A stretch of 64,000 bases of DNA, from the NCBI GenBank assembly GCA_024637315.1, contig JAGXFH010000042.1, forward strand, positions 1-64,000, given 5' to 3'. The position numbers were made by a program, and so were the translations under genes. The notes under the pieces are model-generated. The model was not told where the DNA came from, did not search any database, and saw only the letters and a program-made list of their open reading frames with translations. This DNA comes from Brevirhabdus sp. (GTDB taxonomy: Bacteria; Pseudomonadota; Alphaproteobacteria; Rhodobacterales; Rhodobacteraceae). Of this stretch, positions 47,284 through 56,740 are shown piece by piece; position 1 is the first letter of the stretch, and the number at the start of each line of letters is the position of its first letter.

Positions 47284-48669
47284 CTAGAGACCCAATAGTT
47301 CGGGCAGCGCCTCCAGCACTGCGCGCGCGCCTTGGCCAACACCGCCTTTGGGTCGTCCGGGCGCGGCCTTGGGCTGCCAACCGTAGATGTCGAAATGGAC
47401 GTAGCGCGGCGTGCCGGTCACGAAGCGGCGCAGAAACAGGGCTGCGGTTATCGAGCCGGCCATGCCCCCCGACGGCGCATTGTCCAGATCGGCAATTCCG
47501 GGTTCTATCATCGCCTCGTACGGATCCCAGAACGGCATTCGCCAGACCGGGTCGCGCACCTTTTCGGCTGCCGCCGAAATTGCGGAGGCATCCTGGTCCT
47601 TGGTGGCATAAAACGGCGCCAGATCCGGCCCCACCGCGACCCGCGCCGCGCCTGTCAGCGTCGCCATCGAGAGGATCAGATCGGGGTTGTCCTCATCCGC
47701 CAATGCCAATGCGTCGGCCAGAACCAGCCGCCCTTCGGCATCGGTGTTGTTGATCTCGACCGTGAGTCCTTTGCGAGAGGTCAGAATATCCTGCGGTCGG
47801 AACGCCGTCCCGCTGATCGCATTCTCTACCGCCGGGATCAGCACGCGCAGCCGCAACTGCAAATCGAGCGCCATGATCATCCGCGCCAGCCCCAGCACTG
47901 TCGCAGCCCCGCCCATGTCCTTTTTCATCAGTCCCATCGAGGAGCCAGGCTTGATGTTCAGCCCGCCTGTGTCGAAACATACGCCCTTGCCGACCAAAGT
48001 AAGTTTCGGGCCGATCTTGCCCCATGACAAGTCGATGAGCCGTGGCTCCCTATCCGAAGCGCGGCCGACAGCATGGATCATGGGAAAGTTCTGCTTCAGC
48101 AGATCAGCCCCCTTTATGGTTCTTGCCTTTGCCTTGAACTCTTTCGAGAGGGCCTTCACCGCCTTTTCCAGCTCGGCCGGCCCCATGTCGGAGGCCGGCG
48201 TATTGATCAAATCCCGCGTCATCGCCTCTGAGTTTGCGATGGCCGTCACGCGATCGGCGTCGATTCCCTCCGGGGCAACAAGGTTGGCCTTGGGCGCAGG
48301 CGCGTCAGCATAGCGGTCAAACCTATAGCCTGCCAACAACCAGCCCAAAGCGACCTCTTCCAGTGCTGCGCCGGACACGTCGGTGGAAATCCGATAGGTA
48401 CCCTGAGGCAATTTCTCGCGCGCAGCGGCGGAAAGGAAGCGACTGCGGCGATGGTCATTTTCATCGCCCAAGCCTGCAGCAGCCAATGCGATACGGCCGG
48501 TAGCATCCGGCATCACGACAACATCGCCGGCGGCTGCCTTGAATCCGGTCGCTTTGGCCCATGCCGCCTCCCGCTCTGGCAATCCAGAGCGCCAAGTTTC
48601 CAATTCAGCCTTCGTTACTAGATGAAGGGGAATGGCGGCTTTCGTCTTCTTTGCGAATATCAGGGTCAT
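47284..48669 (-). CDS. Leucyl aminopeptidase (M17)
   Basis: This cytosolic di-metal exopeptidase has 461 residues. The M17 signature NTDAEGRLVLADAL is near 308-321; the Lys/Asp metal ligands are in VGKGVCFDTGGLNIKPG near 224-240 and the second catalytic Arg is in the signature itself. N-terminal substrate-entry domain sequence covers about 1-150. It is the usual size for PepA-like proteins in this group, which lack the longer DNA-binding N-terminus of E. coli PepA. It lies directly upstream of the NlpC/P60 gene, with a TAG-ATG junction and no gap. Confidence 0.93.
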   Translation of the reverse strand: MTLIFAKKTKAAIPLHLVTKAELETWRSGLPEREAAWAKATGFKAAAGDVVVMPDATGRIALAAAGLGDENDHRRSRFLSAAAREKLPQGTYRISTDVSGAALEEVALGWLLAGYRFDRYADAPAPKANLVAPEGIDADRVTAIANSEAMTRDLINTPASDMGPAELEKAVKALSKEFKAKARTIKGADLLKQNFPMIHAVGRASDREPRLIDLSWGKIGPKLTLVGKGVCFDTGGLNIKPGSSMGLMKKDMGGAATVLGLARMIMALDLQLRLRVLIPAVENAISGTAFRPQDILTSRKGLTVEINNTDAEGRLVLADALALADEDNPDLILSMATLTGAARVAVGPDLAPFYATKDQDASAISAAAEKVRDPVWRMPFWDPYEAMIEPGIADLDNAPSGGMAGSITAALFLRRFVTGTPRYVHFDIYGWQPKAAPGRPKGGVGQGARAVLEALPELLGL

Positions 48670-48730
48670 CGGACAACTCGGTTCGGGTTTCTGCGCGCCA
48701 GACTATCCCCATCTAGGCTGCCCGCAAGGG

Positions 48731-49090
48731 TCAACCCGACAAACCCTGGATATCCCAAATCGCCATCAGAGAGGATTCGCCGACCCGGCCCAGCCTTGCC
48801 ACCGTTGCGGCCAGCGCGGCACCGTCATTGCGCTTGGACAGACAGACCACGTCAAGCGCCACACGCGCTACGATATACATCCCGATCTGATCCGCCAAAG
48901 TGCCAATCAGCGGTGCGATCCTCAGCACGTCGTCGAGTTGGCCCGCACTGTAGCTCCGGTTCAACTTGGCAAGCTGTACTGCCAGTTCCTCCATCGTTCG
49001 TGATATGAAGTCCTCAGCACCGTTTGGCCCCAAACGCTCGTAAAGCGCCTCCAGATGCGCATTGTCCAGTCGCACCTTTTCCAAAGGCAT
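48731..49090 (-). CDS. Uncharacterised helical protein
   Basis: This 119-residue protein starts at ATG 49090 (MPLEKVRLDNAHLEALYERLG); an ATG 8 codons up is possible. It appears entirely helical with no signal peptide or membrane segment, and has LAVQLAKLNRSYSAGQLDDVLRIA in the middle. The length and heptad spacing recall an HPt-like four-helix bundle, but I see no phosphoacceptor His in the expected context. I do not recognise a family. It precedes the aminopeptidase by about 60 bases on the same strand. Confidence 0.7.
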   Translation of the reverse strand: MPLEKVRLDNAHLEALYERLGPNGAEDFISRTMEELAVQLAKLNRSYSAGQLDDVLRIAPLIGTLADQIGMYIVARVALDVVCLSKRNDGAALAATVARLGRVGESSLMAIWDIQGLSG

Positions 49091-49256
49091 TAGTTTCCCC
49101 TGCACGATCATCACCCCAAAATGCTGTTGCCCCCTCAGGCAGGGCCAATATTGACCGTCAGGTTCAAGAAAGAGTTGAAACCTTCCTCAGAAATGGCTCG
49201 AATCCATGTTAAATGCAGCCTACAGAGAAGCTGAAGTCGACAGGAACCGGGAAACC

Positions 49257-49907
49257 ATGGATCACGCAAAACCGCTGCCGTCATACCTCGTGCAACGCTA
49301 TCACGGCTGGAAGGCCACGACCTATTCCGAGAACAAGGCATGGTATCGCCGCCTTGCCGAGGATGGTCAGCGGCCGCGCGCCATGGTTGTCAGTTGTTGC
49401 GACAGTCGGGTTCATGTCACGTCGATCTTCGGCGCCGATCAAGGCGAGTTCTTCATCCATCGCAATATCGCAAATCTCGTGCCGCCCTACGAACCCGACG
49501 GCGAGCCGCATGGCACATCGGCGGCGGTTGAATTTGCCGTCACCGCCCTGAAGGTGGCGCATCTGATCGTGCTTGGGCATTCCAATTGCGGCGGCGTCAA
49601 CGGCTGTCACGCCATGTGTTCTGGTAAGGCACCGGAACTAGAGGAAAAATCCAGCTTTGTCGGGCGTTGGATGGATATTCTTCGGCCGGGATATGAACGA
49701 GTCGTTTCAATTCCGGACGAGACACAACAGCTGCGCGCCCTGGAAAAAGAGGCCGTACTTGTATCGCTCGAAAACCTTATGTCATTCCCGTTTGTCAAGG
49801 AGGCCGTAGAGCAAGAGCGGCTGTCCTTGCATGGCCTTTGGACCGATGTCGGCGAAGGCGCGTTGCAGCAGTACAATCCTGACTCCTCGATTTTTGAGGA
49901 AATCTGA
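49257..49907 (+). CDS. Beta-carbonic anhydrase (second copy)
   Basis: This 216-residue zinc enzyme starts at ATG 49257 (an ATG 17 codons up is possible). Motifs are CCDSR (Cys47, Asp49, Arg51) and HSNCGG (His108, Cys111). It has the longer loop after FFIHRNIANLVPPYEPDGEPHGT typical of the plant-like beta subtype and so differs from the nar-linked enzyme at 25865-26488. It is monocistronic. Its housekeeping role would be bicarbonate supply for carboxylation reactions. Confidence 0.92.
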   Translation: MDHAKPLPSYLVQRYHGWKATTYSENKAWYRRLAEDGQRPRAMVVSCCDSRVHVTSIFGADQGEFFIHRNIANLVPPYEPDGEPHGTSAAVEFAVTALKVAHLIVLGHSNCGGVNGCHAMCSGKAPELEEKSSFVGRWMDILRPGYERVVSIPDETQQLRALEKEAVLVSLENLMSFPFVKEAVEQERLSLHGLWTDVGEGALQQYNPDSSIFEEI

Positions 49908-50386
49908 AGAAGCCGGCAGGGTCGACAACAGAACCCAGTTCTGGCGCGAAGAGTCTGGCAATCTCTTCCCGCGTTATCGGCGTCGGATTGTCGGATGCCG
50001 TTTTGACCTCTTTTGATCGCGACGCGAAGATCCTGTGCAGGATGCAGCTGAAAGGAATTGAATTTGCATCTTCTGGTCACCCATTCCGGGTTGCCTCGAA
50101 ATCACGGGTCAGGTGCCACAGAAGTCTCATCAAGTTGAAACGCGAAGCGAACGGGCTTCGGTCTTGTCTGACCAAGGCTTAGATTTATTCGCCTGAATTC
50201 AGGCGCTTGGTTTCAGGCCGAAACCCAAGCCGGAATGCAACAACCGATCGTTGACGACCACCAATCCGATCCTGCGGTCAGAGACCTACGGCACCTGCGG
50301 GGAATATCTCAATGTGAATCGGGCGATTGGCGGCGCGACCTGTCCGGCGAAACACCCCCGCCGCCCTGGCGGCGGGGTTTGGTCGC
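49908..50386. other. Intergenic region with a 16-bp palindrome
   Basis: No gene is supported in these 479 bases. A perfect palindrome CGCCTGAATTCAGGCG lies at 50190-50205. Short frames on both strands resemble nothing I know; the minus-strand stretch around 49915-50070 reads protein-like but has no start. The asd terminator ends the region at 50356-50377. Confidence 0.5.
50356..50377 (-). terminator. Terminator downstream of asd
   Basis: CCCCGCCGCC (50356-50365) and GGCGGCGGGG (50368-50377) form a 10-bp inverted repeat with minimal loop, so the inner pairs will open. It lies 10 bases beyond the asd TAG (50387-50389). The T-run on the minus strand is weak (GTGTTTCG); on the plus strand TTT follows, so it may work both ways. 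Confidence 0.7.
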
Positions 50387-51409
50387 CTAACCCTTTTTGA
50401 GAACCCGCTGACCAAGGACGTCGGCGATCTGGACCGCGTTCAGCGCGGCACCCTTGCGCAGATTGTCCGAAACGCACCACAGGTTCAGCCCGTTTTCGAT
50501 CGTCGGGTCCTGACGGATGCGACTGATGAAAGTGGCATAGTCGCCGACGCACTCCACCGGAGTGACGTAGCCGCCATCTTCACGCTTATCGACGACAAGC
50601 ACGCCAGGCGCTTCGCGCAGGATGTCGCGGGCTTCGTCCTCGTCAAGATGATCCTCGAACTCGATGTTAACCGCCTCGGAATGACCAACGAAAACCGGCA
50701 CCCGGACGCAGGTCGCCGTGACCTTGATAGACTTGTCGAGGATCTTCTTGGTTTCGGCGACCATCTTCCATTCTTCCTTGGTCTGTCCATCTTCCATGAA
50801 GATGTCGATATGCGGAATCACGTTGAAGGCAATCTGCTTGGTGAACTTGGATGGGGCCACTTCCTGCCCCGGCACATACATCCCCTTGGTCTGGTCCCAA
50901 AGCTCGTCGATGCCCTCTTTGCCGGCGCCCGATACTGATTGATACGTGCTTACGACGACGCGCTTGATCCGGGCGCGATCGTGCAGCGGCTTGAGAGCGA
51001 CGACCAGTTGCGCGGTCGAACAGTTCGGGTTGGCGATGATGTTCTTTTTGGCATATCCGACGATCGCGTCTGCGTTCACCTCGGGCACGATCAAGGGCAC
51101 CTCCGAATCGTAGCGGTACAGCGAGGAGTTGTCGATCACCACGCAGCCGACCTTCGCCGCTTTCGGCGCGTATTGCTTCGTGGCTTCAGAGCCGACCGCG
51201 AACAGCGCGATGTCCCAACCGGTGAAGTCGAACCCGTCGAGGTCCTTGGTCTTGAGGGTCTTGTCGCCAAAGCTGACCTCCGTCCCGAGAGATCTGCGCG
51301 ACGCGAGGGCCACGATCTCATCGACGGGGAACTGGCGTTCGGCCAGGATGTTCAACATTTCGCGGCCCACGTTTCCGGTGGCGCCCACGACGGCGATTCT
51401 GTAGCCCAT
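50387..51409 (-). CDS. asd: Aspartate-semialdehyde dehydrogenase
   Basis: This NADPH enzyme makes L-aspartate semialdehyde from aspartyl phosphate, the branch point to lysine, diaminopimelate, threonine and methionine. It has 340 residues. GATGNVGREML at about 9-19 is the nucleotide loop. The active-site Cys is in NPNCSTAQ near 128-135, with SGAGKEG near 164-170 and the catalytic His in a FVGHSEAVNIEFE segment near 240-252. It is monocistronic with its own terminator. Aspartate semialdehyde is also the precursor of ectoine, though no ect synthesis genes are in the window. Confidence 0.96.
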   Translation of the reverse strand: MGYRIAVVGATGNVGREMLNILAERQFPVDEIVALASRRSLGTEVSFGDKTLKTKDLDGFDFTGWDIALFAVGSEATKQYAPKAAKVGCVVIDNSSLYRYDSEVPLIVPEVNADAIVGYAKKNIIANPNCSTAQLVVALKPLHDRARIKRVVVSTYQSVSGAGKEGIDELWDQTKGMYVPGQEVAPSKFTKQIAFNVIPHIDIFMEDGQTKEEWKMVAETKKILDKSIKVTATCVRVPVFVGHSEAVNIEFEDHLDEDEARDILREAPGVLVVDKREDGGYVTPVECVGDYATFISRIRQDPTIENGLNLWCVSDNLRKGAALNAVQIADVLGQRVLKKG

Positions 51410-51543
51410 TTCGATCTCCTTGGTGTCTTCGGATCAGACGCGGTCCCATACCCAATCGCTTTGGCAGGTGAAAGGGCTTTCATGGCGGAACAGGGTTTTA
51501 CAGCGGTATCGCACCGCTTATCCCACACAGTGTTGCAGCAGAG

Positions 51544-53238
51544 TTATTCCATCGGATACAGCGTTATCCGAGGGTCGGCCTCGATCAGCCTGTGGACGAA
51601 GGCGGCCTCGACGCCGAAATCATGTGGCACGTCGGCGGCTGTGCGGCTGCCGGTCAGCGACAGGCTGTCGAAGAAATCAAACCCATACAGATCGATCACG
51701 GCCGCATTGGAGGCTGCGACCAGGTCGATCATCATCAACCCGGTTGTCGGCGGTGCGCCGAGGGTATCGCGGAGCGTCGCGAAAGCGCCTACCGGATGGA
51801 GATAGAACCCTTCCGTCTCCAAAGCCCAAAGAGGCAGCCGCTTGCGCTTGTGACTCATCCACAAGACCCGGGCCGCGCTGATCCGACGCGCCAAACGCCG
51901 GTCAAGCGTCGTCGCAAGCGCCAACCAGTCGGTTCGCGTGCCATGCGAAAACGCGCTGGGGCGCGGGGCGCGATTTATCCGAATGACCAGATCGGCCTCG
52001 TCGATATCCTCGCCGTAATCCATGTCGGCCAGCGCCCGCGCATTGCCGACGATAGCTACGCTCTTGCCGTCGAGATCGTTCATAAGATCGTCACGCGTCG
52101 CGGAATACTCTGTCAGCTTGTCGGCCTTGCCGTATCGGTTCAGCGCCAGTTCGGCCAGCGCCAGCAGGTCGGGGCGCGCCCGAAGCGCCAGAAGTTCGCG
52201 GTAGACAGCGATGATCGCCTCTGCCTCGCGCTCGATGGTGAAGTGTCTCAGAACGTGCAGACGGCCAGCCTCACCCATGCGCCGAAGCACGCGCGGATCC
52301 GAGATCATGGACTCGATCGCGGCCGCCAACGCGCTTGCATCACCCGGATCGACCAGCTTGCCGGTCTGGCCCTCGATCACCTGCGCCTCGAACGCGCCGA
52401 CGCGGGTTGCCACGGCCGGTACGCCACAAGCCATCGCCTCGATCGGGGTCAGGCCGAAGCCCTCCCAGCGGGCGGGCGCCACGAACAGATCCATCGCCTG
52501 ATAGTGCTTGATAAGATCATCCCAGCTGACTTCGCCGCGGAAGAGTACACGGTCAGCCAGTCCGGCGGCTTCCAGCCGGCCGCGAAGGTCATCGACGTAG
52601 CCCTGGTTGTCCGGCGTCACACGCCCGGTAAAGACGATGCGGGCATTCGGGTGCCGGGGCAGAATGTCCAATGCCGCCTCGACCAGAACATCCGTGCCCT
52701 TCTGGTGACGTATCCGCCCAAAGCAACCGATCAGGGTTCCTGGCGGCAAGCCAAGCGCATAGCGCAAAGCCGCCTTGTCCGTCGCCGGGTGAAAATCCTC
52801 GGTATCGACGCCGTGCATGATCACCGTGGCAGGGCGCTCGAGATACCCGGCCGCCTGCGGCGAGGTTGCGATCACCGCGTCCATTCGTGCAATCAGCGCC
52901 CTGGTGTAGCCCGAATGCGCACGCTGTGCCGCCGAGGTGAACAGCAGCCGCAACTTGCGCCGAAACAGATATCGCAGCACAAGCCCCAGCGCCATTTCGG
53001 TGTTGCGGCGCGCATGCCAAACCCGCCAGCGGTTGCGTGGCAGCACGAACATGCGCCAGAGTGGCAGATGCGGGATATTCTCGGGAAGTCCGGGGCCGGT
53101 TGTAGCGATGTTGATTTTCCGGGCCTGTGCAGGCACCAGTCGCAGCACCGTGGTGGTCACCCCCGACAGCCGGTACTTCAGGTTCGGCGCGATGACCTCG
53201 ACCGAGCGAATGTCAGGATGGTTTGCCTTCTGCTGCAT
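51544..53238 (-). CDS. Fused GT4 glycosyltransferase and GT29-like (sialyltransferase-type) protein
   Basis: This 564-residue protein starts at ATG 53238. Residues ~1-370 are a GT4 (GT-B fold) transferase with GCFGRIRHQKGTDVLVEAA near 171-189 and the EX7E motif EGFGLTPIE at 259-267. Residues ~390-564 resemble GT29: VAIVGNARAL...YGEDIDEADLVIRINRAP near 394-425 looks like sialylmotif L, TTGLMMIDLVAAS...VIDLYGFDFF like motif S, and PHDFGVEAAF the last His/Glu motif. Likely function is surface glycan or LPS core assembly. The donor of the GT29-like half is unknown; bacterial members are not proven sialyltransferases. It follows the MFS gene by 10 bases. Confidence 0.85.
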   Translation of the reverse strand: MQQKANHPDIRSVEVIAPNLKYRLSGVTTTVLRLVPAQARKINIATTGPGLPENIPHLPLWRMFVLPRNRWRVWHARRNTEMALGLVLRYLFRRKLRLLFTSAAQRAHSGYTRALIARMDAVIATSPQAAGYLERPATVIMHGVDTEDFHPATDKAALRYALGLPPGTLIGCFGRIRHQKGTDVLVEAALDILPRHPNARIVFTGRVTPDNQGYVDDLRGRLEAAGLADRVLFRGEVSWDDLIKHYQAMDLFVAPARWEGFGLTPIEAMACGVPAVATRVGAFEAQVIEGQTGKLVDPGDASALAAAIESMISDPRVLRRMGEAGRLHVLRHFTIEREAEAIIAVYRELLALRARPDLLALAELALNRYGKADKLTEYSATRDDLMNDLDGKSVAIVGNARALADMDYGEDIDEADLVIRINRAPRPSAFSHGTRTDWLALATTLDRRLARRISAARVLWMSHKRKRLPLWALETEGFYLHPVGAFATLRDTLGAPPTTGLMMIDLVAASNAAVIDLYGFDFFDSLSLTGSRTAADVPHDFGVEAAFVHRLIEADPRITLYPME

Positions 53239-53248
53239 ACTGCGCGGC

Positions 53249-54433
53249 TTACACGGCCCGGTCGCTGCTGAAAAGATAGATGGCGCACCCGGCCAGCAGC
53301 ACCAGTGCCAGACCGAGGAACAACAGACCGTAAGCCTCTGTCGGCGAATTGCCGCCAGCAATGAACCTCGCGTAGAGCCCGCCGCTGAAAAACTGCATCA
53401 GGCCGACCCCGCCGATCCCGAAAAGGTTGAGAAGCGTGACACCACGCCCGGTCAGGTGCGGCGGCACAAAGCTGCGGCCATGCGCCATGATCAGCGGAAA
53501 GGACGCACCGAAAAGCCCGACCGCCGCGATCAGCAATGTGGTGTTCAGGATGTTACCCGCCGGGAAGGCCCACATCCCGATCAGGCAAGCGACCGCGATC
53601 AGGTTGCCGATCAGCACGACCCATTTGCGTGTGCCGAACACCCGGTCAAGCGGACCATAGGCAAAATTGCCAATGATCATCGCAACCCCCATCACCAGCG
53701 TGATCCGACCGATTCCACTCGCGTCATAGCCGTAGACATCGCCCAGATAGGGGCCTACCCAAAGCCCGCGAAGTGCCGCCGCGGGGGCGTAGTTCACCAG
53801 CATCATCGGCAGGATGAACCATAAAGCGGGGATCTTGAGCAGATCGAGTAGCGAGCCACGCCCCGTCGCAGTCGATTCCAGCCGATCGGGATCTTTCGTG
53901 AACATCGCGACCGCCAAGGCGACAGTCAGCGTTATCGCCGCAAGCCCCGCAAGGGTTTCGCGCCAGCCGAATCCCTCGACCGCCATTGCCAGCGGCACAG
54001 AACCCGCAAGGTTGCCAAGCGAACCGATGCCGATCATGGCGCCCGCCAGCGTGCCGAAGACGGCGGGCGAGTAGACCCTGGCAAAGATGTAGTAGCTTGC
54101 CATCAGGACCGGTGAACAGCCGATACCGATCAACACCATCGCAAGGTAGATGGCGCCTGGACCCTGCGCCAAGGCGAAGATCAGCGCCCCGCCAGCGCCG
54201 CCGATCCCCAGCAGCGCCGCGGCCGTGCGGCGGGGTCCAACCGTATCAAGCGCCCAACCGACCGGGATCTGCATCGCGGCGAAGGCGATGAACCAGAGGC
54301 CCGATGCGGCCGACAGAACGTCTGCCCCGGCACCGATGTCGCGCAGCAGCGCGGGGGCCATGACCGCAAGGAAAGCGCGATAGAACTGGCTAAGGACATA
54401 GGCCAGTACAAGAAAGAACAGTCCGGCCTTCAT
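53249..54433 (-). CDS. MFS transporter
   Basis: This 394-residue membrane protein has about 12 hydrophobic segments. The first half holds FIAFAAMQIPVGWALDTVGPRRT, the MFS loop 2-3 pattern, and the second half a weaker repeat. Closest feel is the NarK/OFA-like or sugar-phosphate branch, but no substrate residues can be read. It lies between ugd and the glycosyltransferase fusion, 9 bases after ugd, in one transcript. It may export or import a glycan precursor, or be unrelated. Confidence 0.8.
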   Translation of the reverse strand: MKAGLFFLVLAYVLSQFYRAFLAVMAPALLRDIGAGADVLSAASGLWFIAFAAMQIPVGWALDTVGPRRTAAALLGIGGAGGALIFALAQGPGAIYLAMVLIGIGCSPVLMASYYIFARVYSPAVFGTLAGAMIGIGSLGNLAGSVPLAMAVEGFGWRETLAGLAAITLTVALAVAMFTKDPDRLESTATGRGSLLDLLKIPALWFILPMMLVNYAPAAALRGLWVGPYLGDVYGYDASGIGRITLVMGVAMIIGNFAYGPLDRVFGTRKWVVLIGNLIAVACLIGMWAFPAGNILNTTLLIAAVGLFGASFPLIMAHGRSFVPPHLTGRGVTLLNLFGIGGVGLMQFFSGGLYARFIAGGNSPTEAYGLLFLGLALVLLAGCAIYLFSSDRAV

Positions 54434-54442
54434 CCGCCGATC

Positions 54443-55747
54443 CTAGCGCCCCACCGCGACGTATGTCTCGAACCCTGCGCGTTTTGCATCCTCGGGCGCG
54501 TATATGTTGCGCAGATCGGCCATTCGAGGAGTGGTCATCTTGCCCGCAAGCCGTTCGAGGTCGAGGGCGCGGAACTCATTCCATTCGGTCAGCAAAACCA
54601 CCGCATCGGCATCTTCTGCGGCGACGTAGGCGTCATCGACCCAGACGGCTCCGGGCAGCAGGTCCTCGCCCTCGCGCCGACCCTGCGGGTCGACGACCCT
54701 CACCTTGGCGCCGCCGCCGATGAGCGCCGGCACGATCGTCAGTGACGGTGCATCCCGCATGTCATCCGTATTCGGCTTGAACGTCACCCCAAACACCGCG
54801 ATGGTCTTGTTTTTCACGCTGCCGTCGCAGAGATCGAGGATCTTCTCGATCATCCGGCGCTTGACCTGATCGTTGACCTTTATCACTGTCTCGACGATCT
54901 GCATCGGCATCGCATGTTCCTGACCGATCCGCGCCAGCGCGCTGGTATCCTTGGGAAAACACGATCCGCCATAGCCCGGCCCGGCATGAAGGAACTTGTT
55001 GCCGATGCGGTTGTCGAGGCCGATGCCCTTGGACACTTCCTTCACATCCGCGCCAACCTTTTCGCACAGGGCGGCGATCTCGTTGATGAAGGTGATCTTG
55101 GTGGCAAGAAAGGCGTTGGCGGCATACTTTATCATCTCGGCGCTTTCGAGATCGGTGGTGACGACCGGAAAGTCCCGCAGGAACAGCGGCCGGTAGACTT
55201 CGTTCATCACCTTGCCGGCACGGTCGGACTGGATCCCGACGATTACCCGGTCAGGCCGCATGAAATCGTCGATTGCCGCGCCTTCGCGCAGGAATTCAGG
55301 GTTCGAGGCGACATCGAATTCTGCATCCGGCCGGGTCCTGGCAATGATCTCTTGGACCTTGCGGTTGGTTCCGACGGGGACGGTGGATTTGGTGACGACG
55401 ACGGTATAGCCAGTCATCGCGTTCGCGATCTCTTCGGCAGCCGCGAAGACATAGGTAAGGTCGGCATGGCCATCGCCGCGCCGGGTGGGTGTGCCGACCG
55501 CGATGAACACCGCCTCGGCCTCGGCGACCGAGGCCGCCAGATCGCCTGAAAAGGTCAACCTGCCGGACGCGACATTCTTGGCCATCAATTCATCAAGGCC
55601 AGGCTCGTAGATTGGCACTTCGCCGCGTTCCAGCATCGCGATCTTGTTCGGGTTGATGTCGACGCAGACGACTTCGTGCCCGAAGTCGGAAAAGCACACA
55701 CCAGATACCAGACCCACATAGCCGGTTCCGATCATCGCAATCTTCAT
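54443..55747 (-). CDS. ugd: UDP-glucose 6-dehydrogenase
   Basis: This enzyme oxidises UDP-glucose to UDP-glucuronate with two NAD+, for exopolysaccharide, capsule or LPS. It has 434 residues. The N-terminal Rossmann loop MIGTGYVGLVSGVCFSDFGH is at about 5-24, VFIAVGTPTRRGDGHADL near 79-96, and the catalytic Cys is in HAGPGYGGSCFPKDTSAL near 251-268. VFGVTFKPNTDDMRDAPS near 316-333 is the second dinucleotide region. It leads the ugd-MFS-glycosyltransferase run, which supports surface polysaccharide synthesis. Confidence 0.95.
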   Translation of the reverse strand: MKIAMIGTGYVGLVSGVCFSDFGHEVVCVDINPNKIAMLERGEVPIYEPGLDELMAKNVASGRLTFSGDLAASVAEAEAVFIAVGTPTRRGDGHADLTYVFAAAEEIANAMTGYTVVVTKSTVPVGTNRKVQEIIARTRPDAEFDVASNPEFLREGAAIDDFMRPDRVIVGIQSDRAGKVMNEVYRPLFLRDFPVVTTDLESAEMIKYAANAFLATKITFINEIAALCEKVGADVKEVSKGIGLDNRIGNKFLHAGPGYGGSCFPKDTSALARIGQEHAMPMQIVETVIKVNDQVKRRMIEKILDLCDGSVKNKTIAVFGVTFKPNTDDMRDAPSLTIVPALIGGGAKVRVVDPQGRREGEDLLPGAVWVDDAYVAAEDADAVVLLTEWNEFRALDLERLAGKMTTPRMADLRNIYAPEDAKRAGFETYVAVGR

Positions 55748-55804
55748 GCCATCGCCTCTTGCAGATAACCACTTGCAGGTGGATGGGCGATTGCGCCGTC
55801 AGTG

Positions 55805-56740
55805 TCAACGACCCGAGGCACCCGGCGATGTCAGCTGGTGACCGTAGGCCGCCGCGCCCTTGCAGGCATGAGTGGCGCATTCCATCTCGATCGTGCTGTG
55901 GTCGATGCCGAAGCGATCATGCAACGCTTCCTTGACCGCAGCCTTTATCGCGTCGGCTCTTCCCCATGCGCCTGCTTCGATCACCAGATGAGTGTCCAGC
56001 GCCGCGGCATGTTCGTCCATTTGCCACAGATGTGCATGATGCAAGCCGGCGACCCCGTCGATACTTTGGAGATCCGCCATGACCTTACCGGTTTCGATGT
56101 CAGGCGGGCTGCCCAGCATCAGGATGCGGATCACGCCTCTGATTTCGGCAAAGGATTGCCAAAGGATATAGCCCGCAATCAGAAGCGTCACGGCGGGGTC
56201 GATCAACCGCCAGTCATAGAGGATGATCAGCGTGCCTGCGATGATCACCGCCACCGATCCCAGCGCATCCGCAACATTGTGCAGGAACGCCGCGCGGATG
56301 TTCATCGACGTCCTTGACATGCGGTAGGTCAGAAGTGCCGTGACCACATCCACGGCCAGTGCGATGACGGCGATGATCACGACCAGCCAGCCATCGACGC
56401 CCTGCGGCTCGATGAAGCGCATCGTCGCTTCGTACAGCAGGTACAGGCCGATCACGATCAGCGTCGTGTAGTTGATCAGCGCCGCCACCACTTCGGCCCG
56501 GCCATAGCCAAAGGTCATCCCTTCATCGGCCGGGCGGCGGGCGATCTTGCGCGCGCCGAAGGCGATGATCAGCGAGATCGCATCGGAAAAGTTGTGCACC
56601 GCATCGGCGATAAGCGCCAGACTGCCGGAGAATATGCCGCCGATGACCTGCGCGACGGTCAAGCCCAGATTGACCAGCACCGCCAGCGCTACGCGGCGAT
56701 CTCCGGCTTCGGGGTCGATGTGGTGATGTCCCTGGGCCAT
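55805..56740 (-). CDS. Cation diffusion facilitator (CzcD/ZitB type)
   Basis: This Zn2+/H+ antiporter-type protein has 311 residues. A His-rich N-terminus (MAQGHHHIDPE) precedes six membrane segments; the metal site is HNFSDAISLI (His-x3-Asp) in segment 2 near 48-57 and HNVADALGSV (about 154-163) in segment 5. The C-terminal cytoplasmic domain has HLWQMDEHAAALDTHLVI near 238-255. It probably exports zinc, cadmium or cobalt. It lies between ugd and the eut operon and is separate from both. Confidence 0.9.
   Translation of the reverse strand: MAQGHHHIDPEAGDRRVALAVLVNLGLTVAQVIGGIFSGSLALIADAVHNFSDAISLIIAFGARKIARRPADEGMTFGYGRAEVVAALINYTTLIVIGLYLLYEATMRFIEPQGVDGWLVVIIAVIALAVDVVTALLTYRMSRTSMNIRAAFLHNVADALGSVAVIIAGTLIILYDWRLIDPAVTLLIAGYILWQSFAEIRGVIRILMLGSPPDIETGKVMADLQSIDGVAGLHHAHLWQMDEHAAALDTHLVIEAGAWGRADAIKAAVKEALHDRFGIDHSTIEMECATHACKGAAAYGHQLTSPGASGR

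Noticed and set aside
49915-50070. Short minus-strand protein-like frame containing NPTPITREEIARLF
   Set aside because: Reads like protein over ~50 codons but has no start codon and no recognised family; could be chance or a relic.
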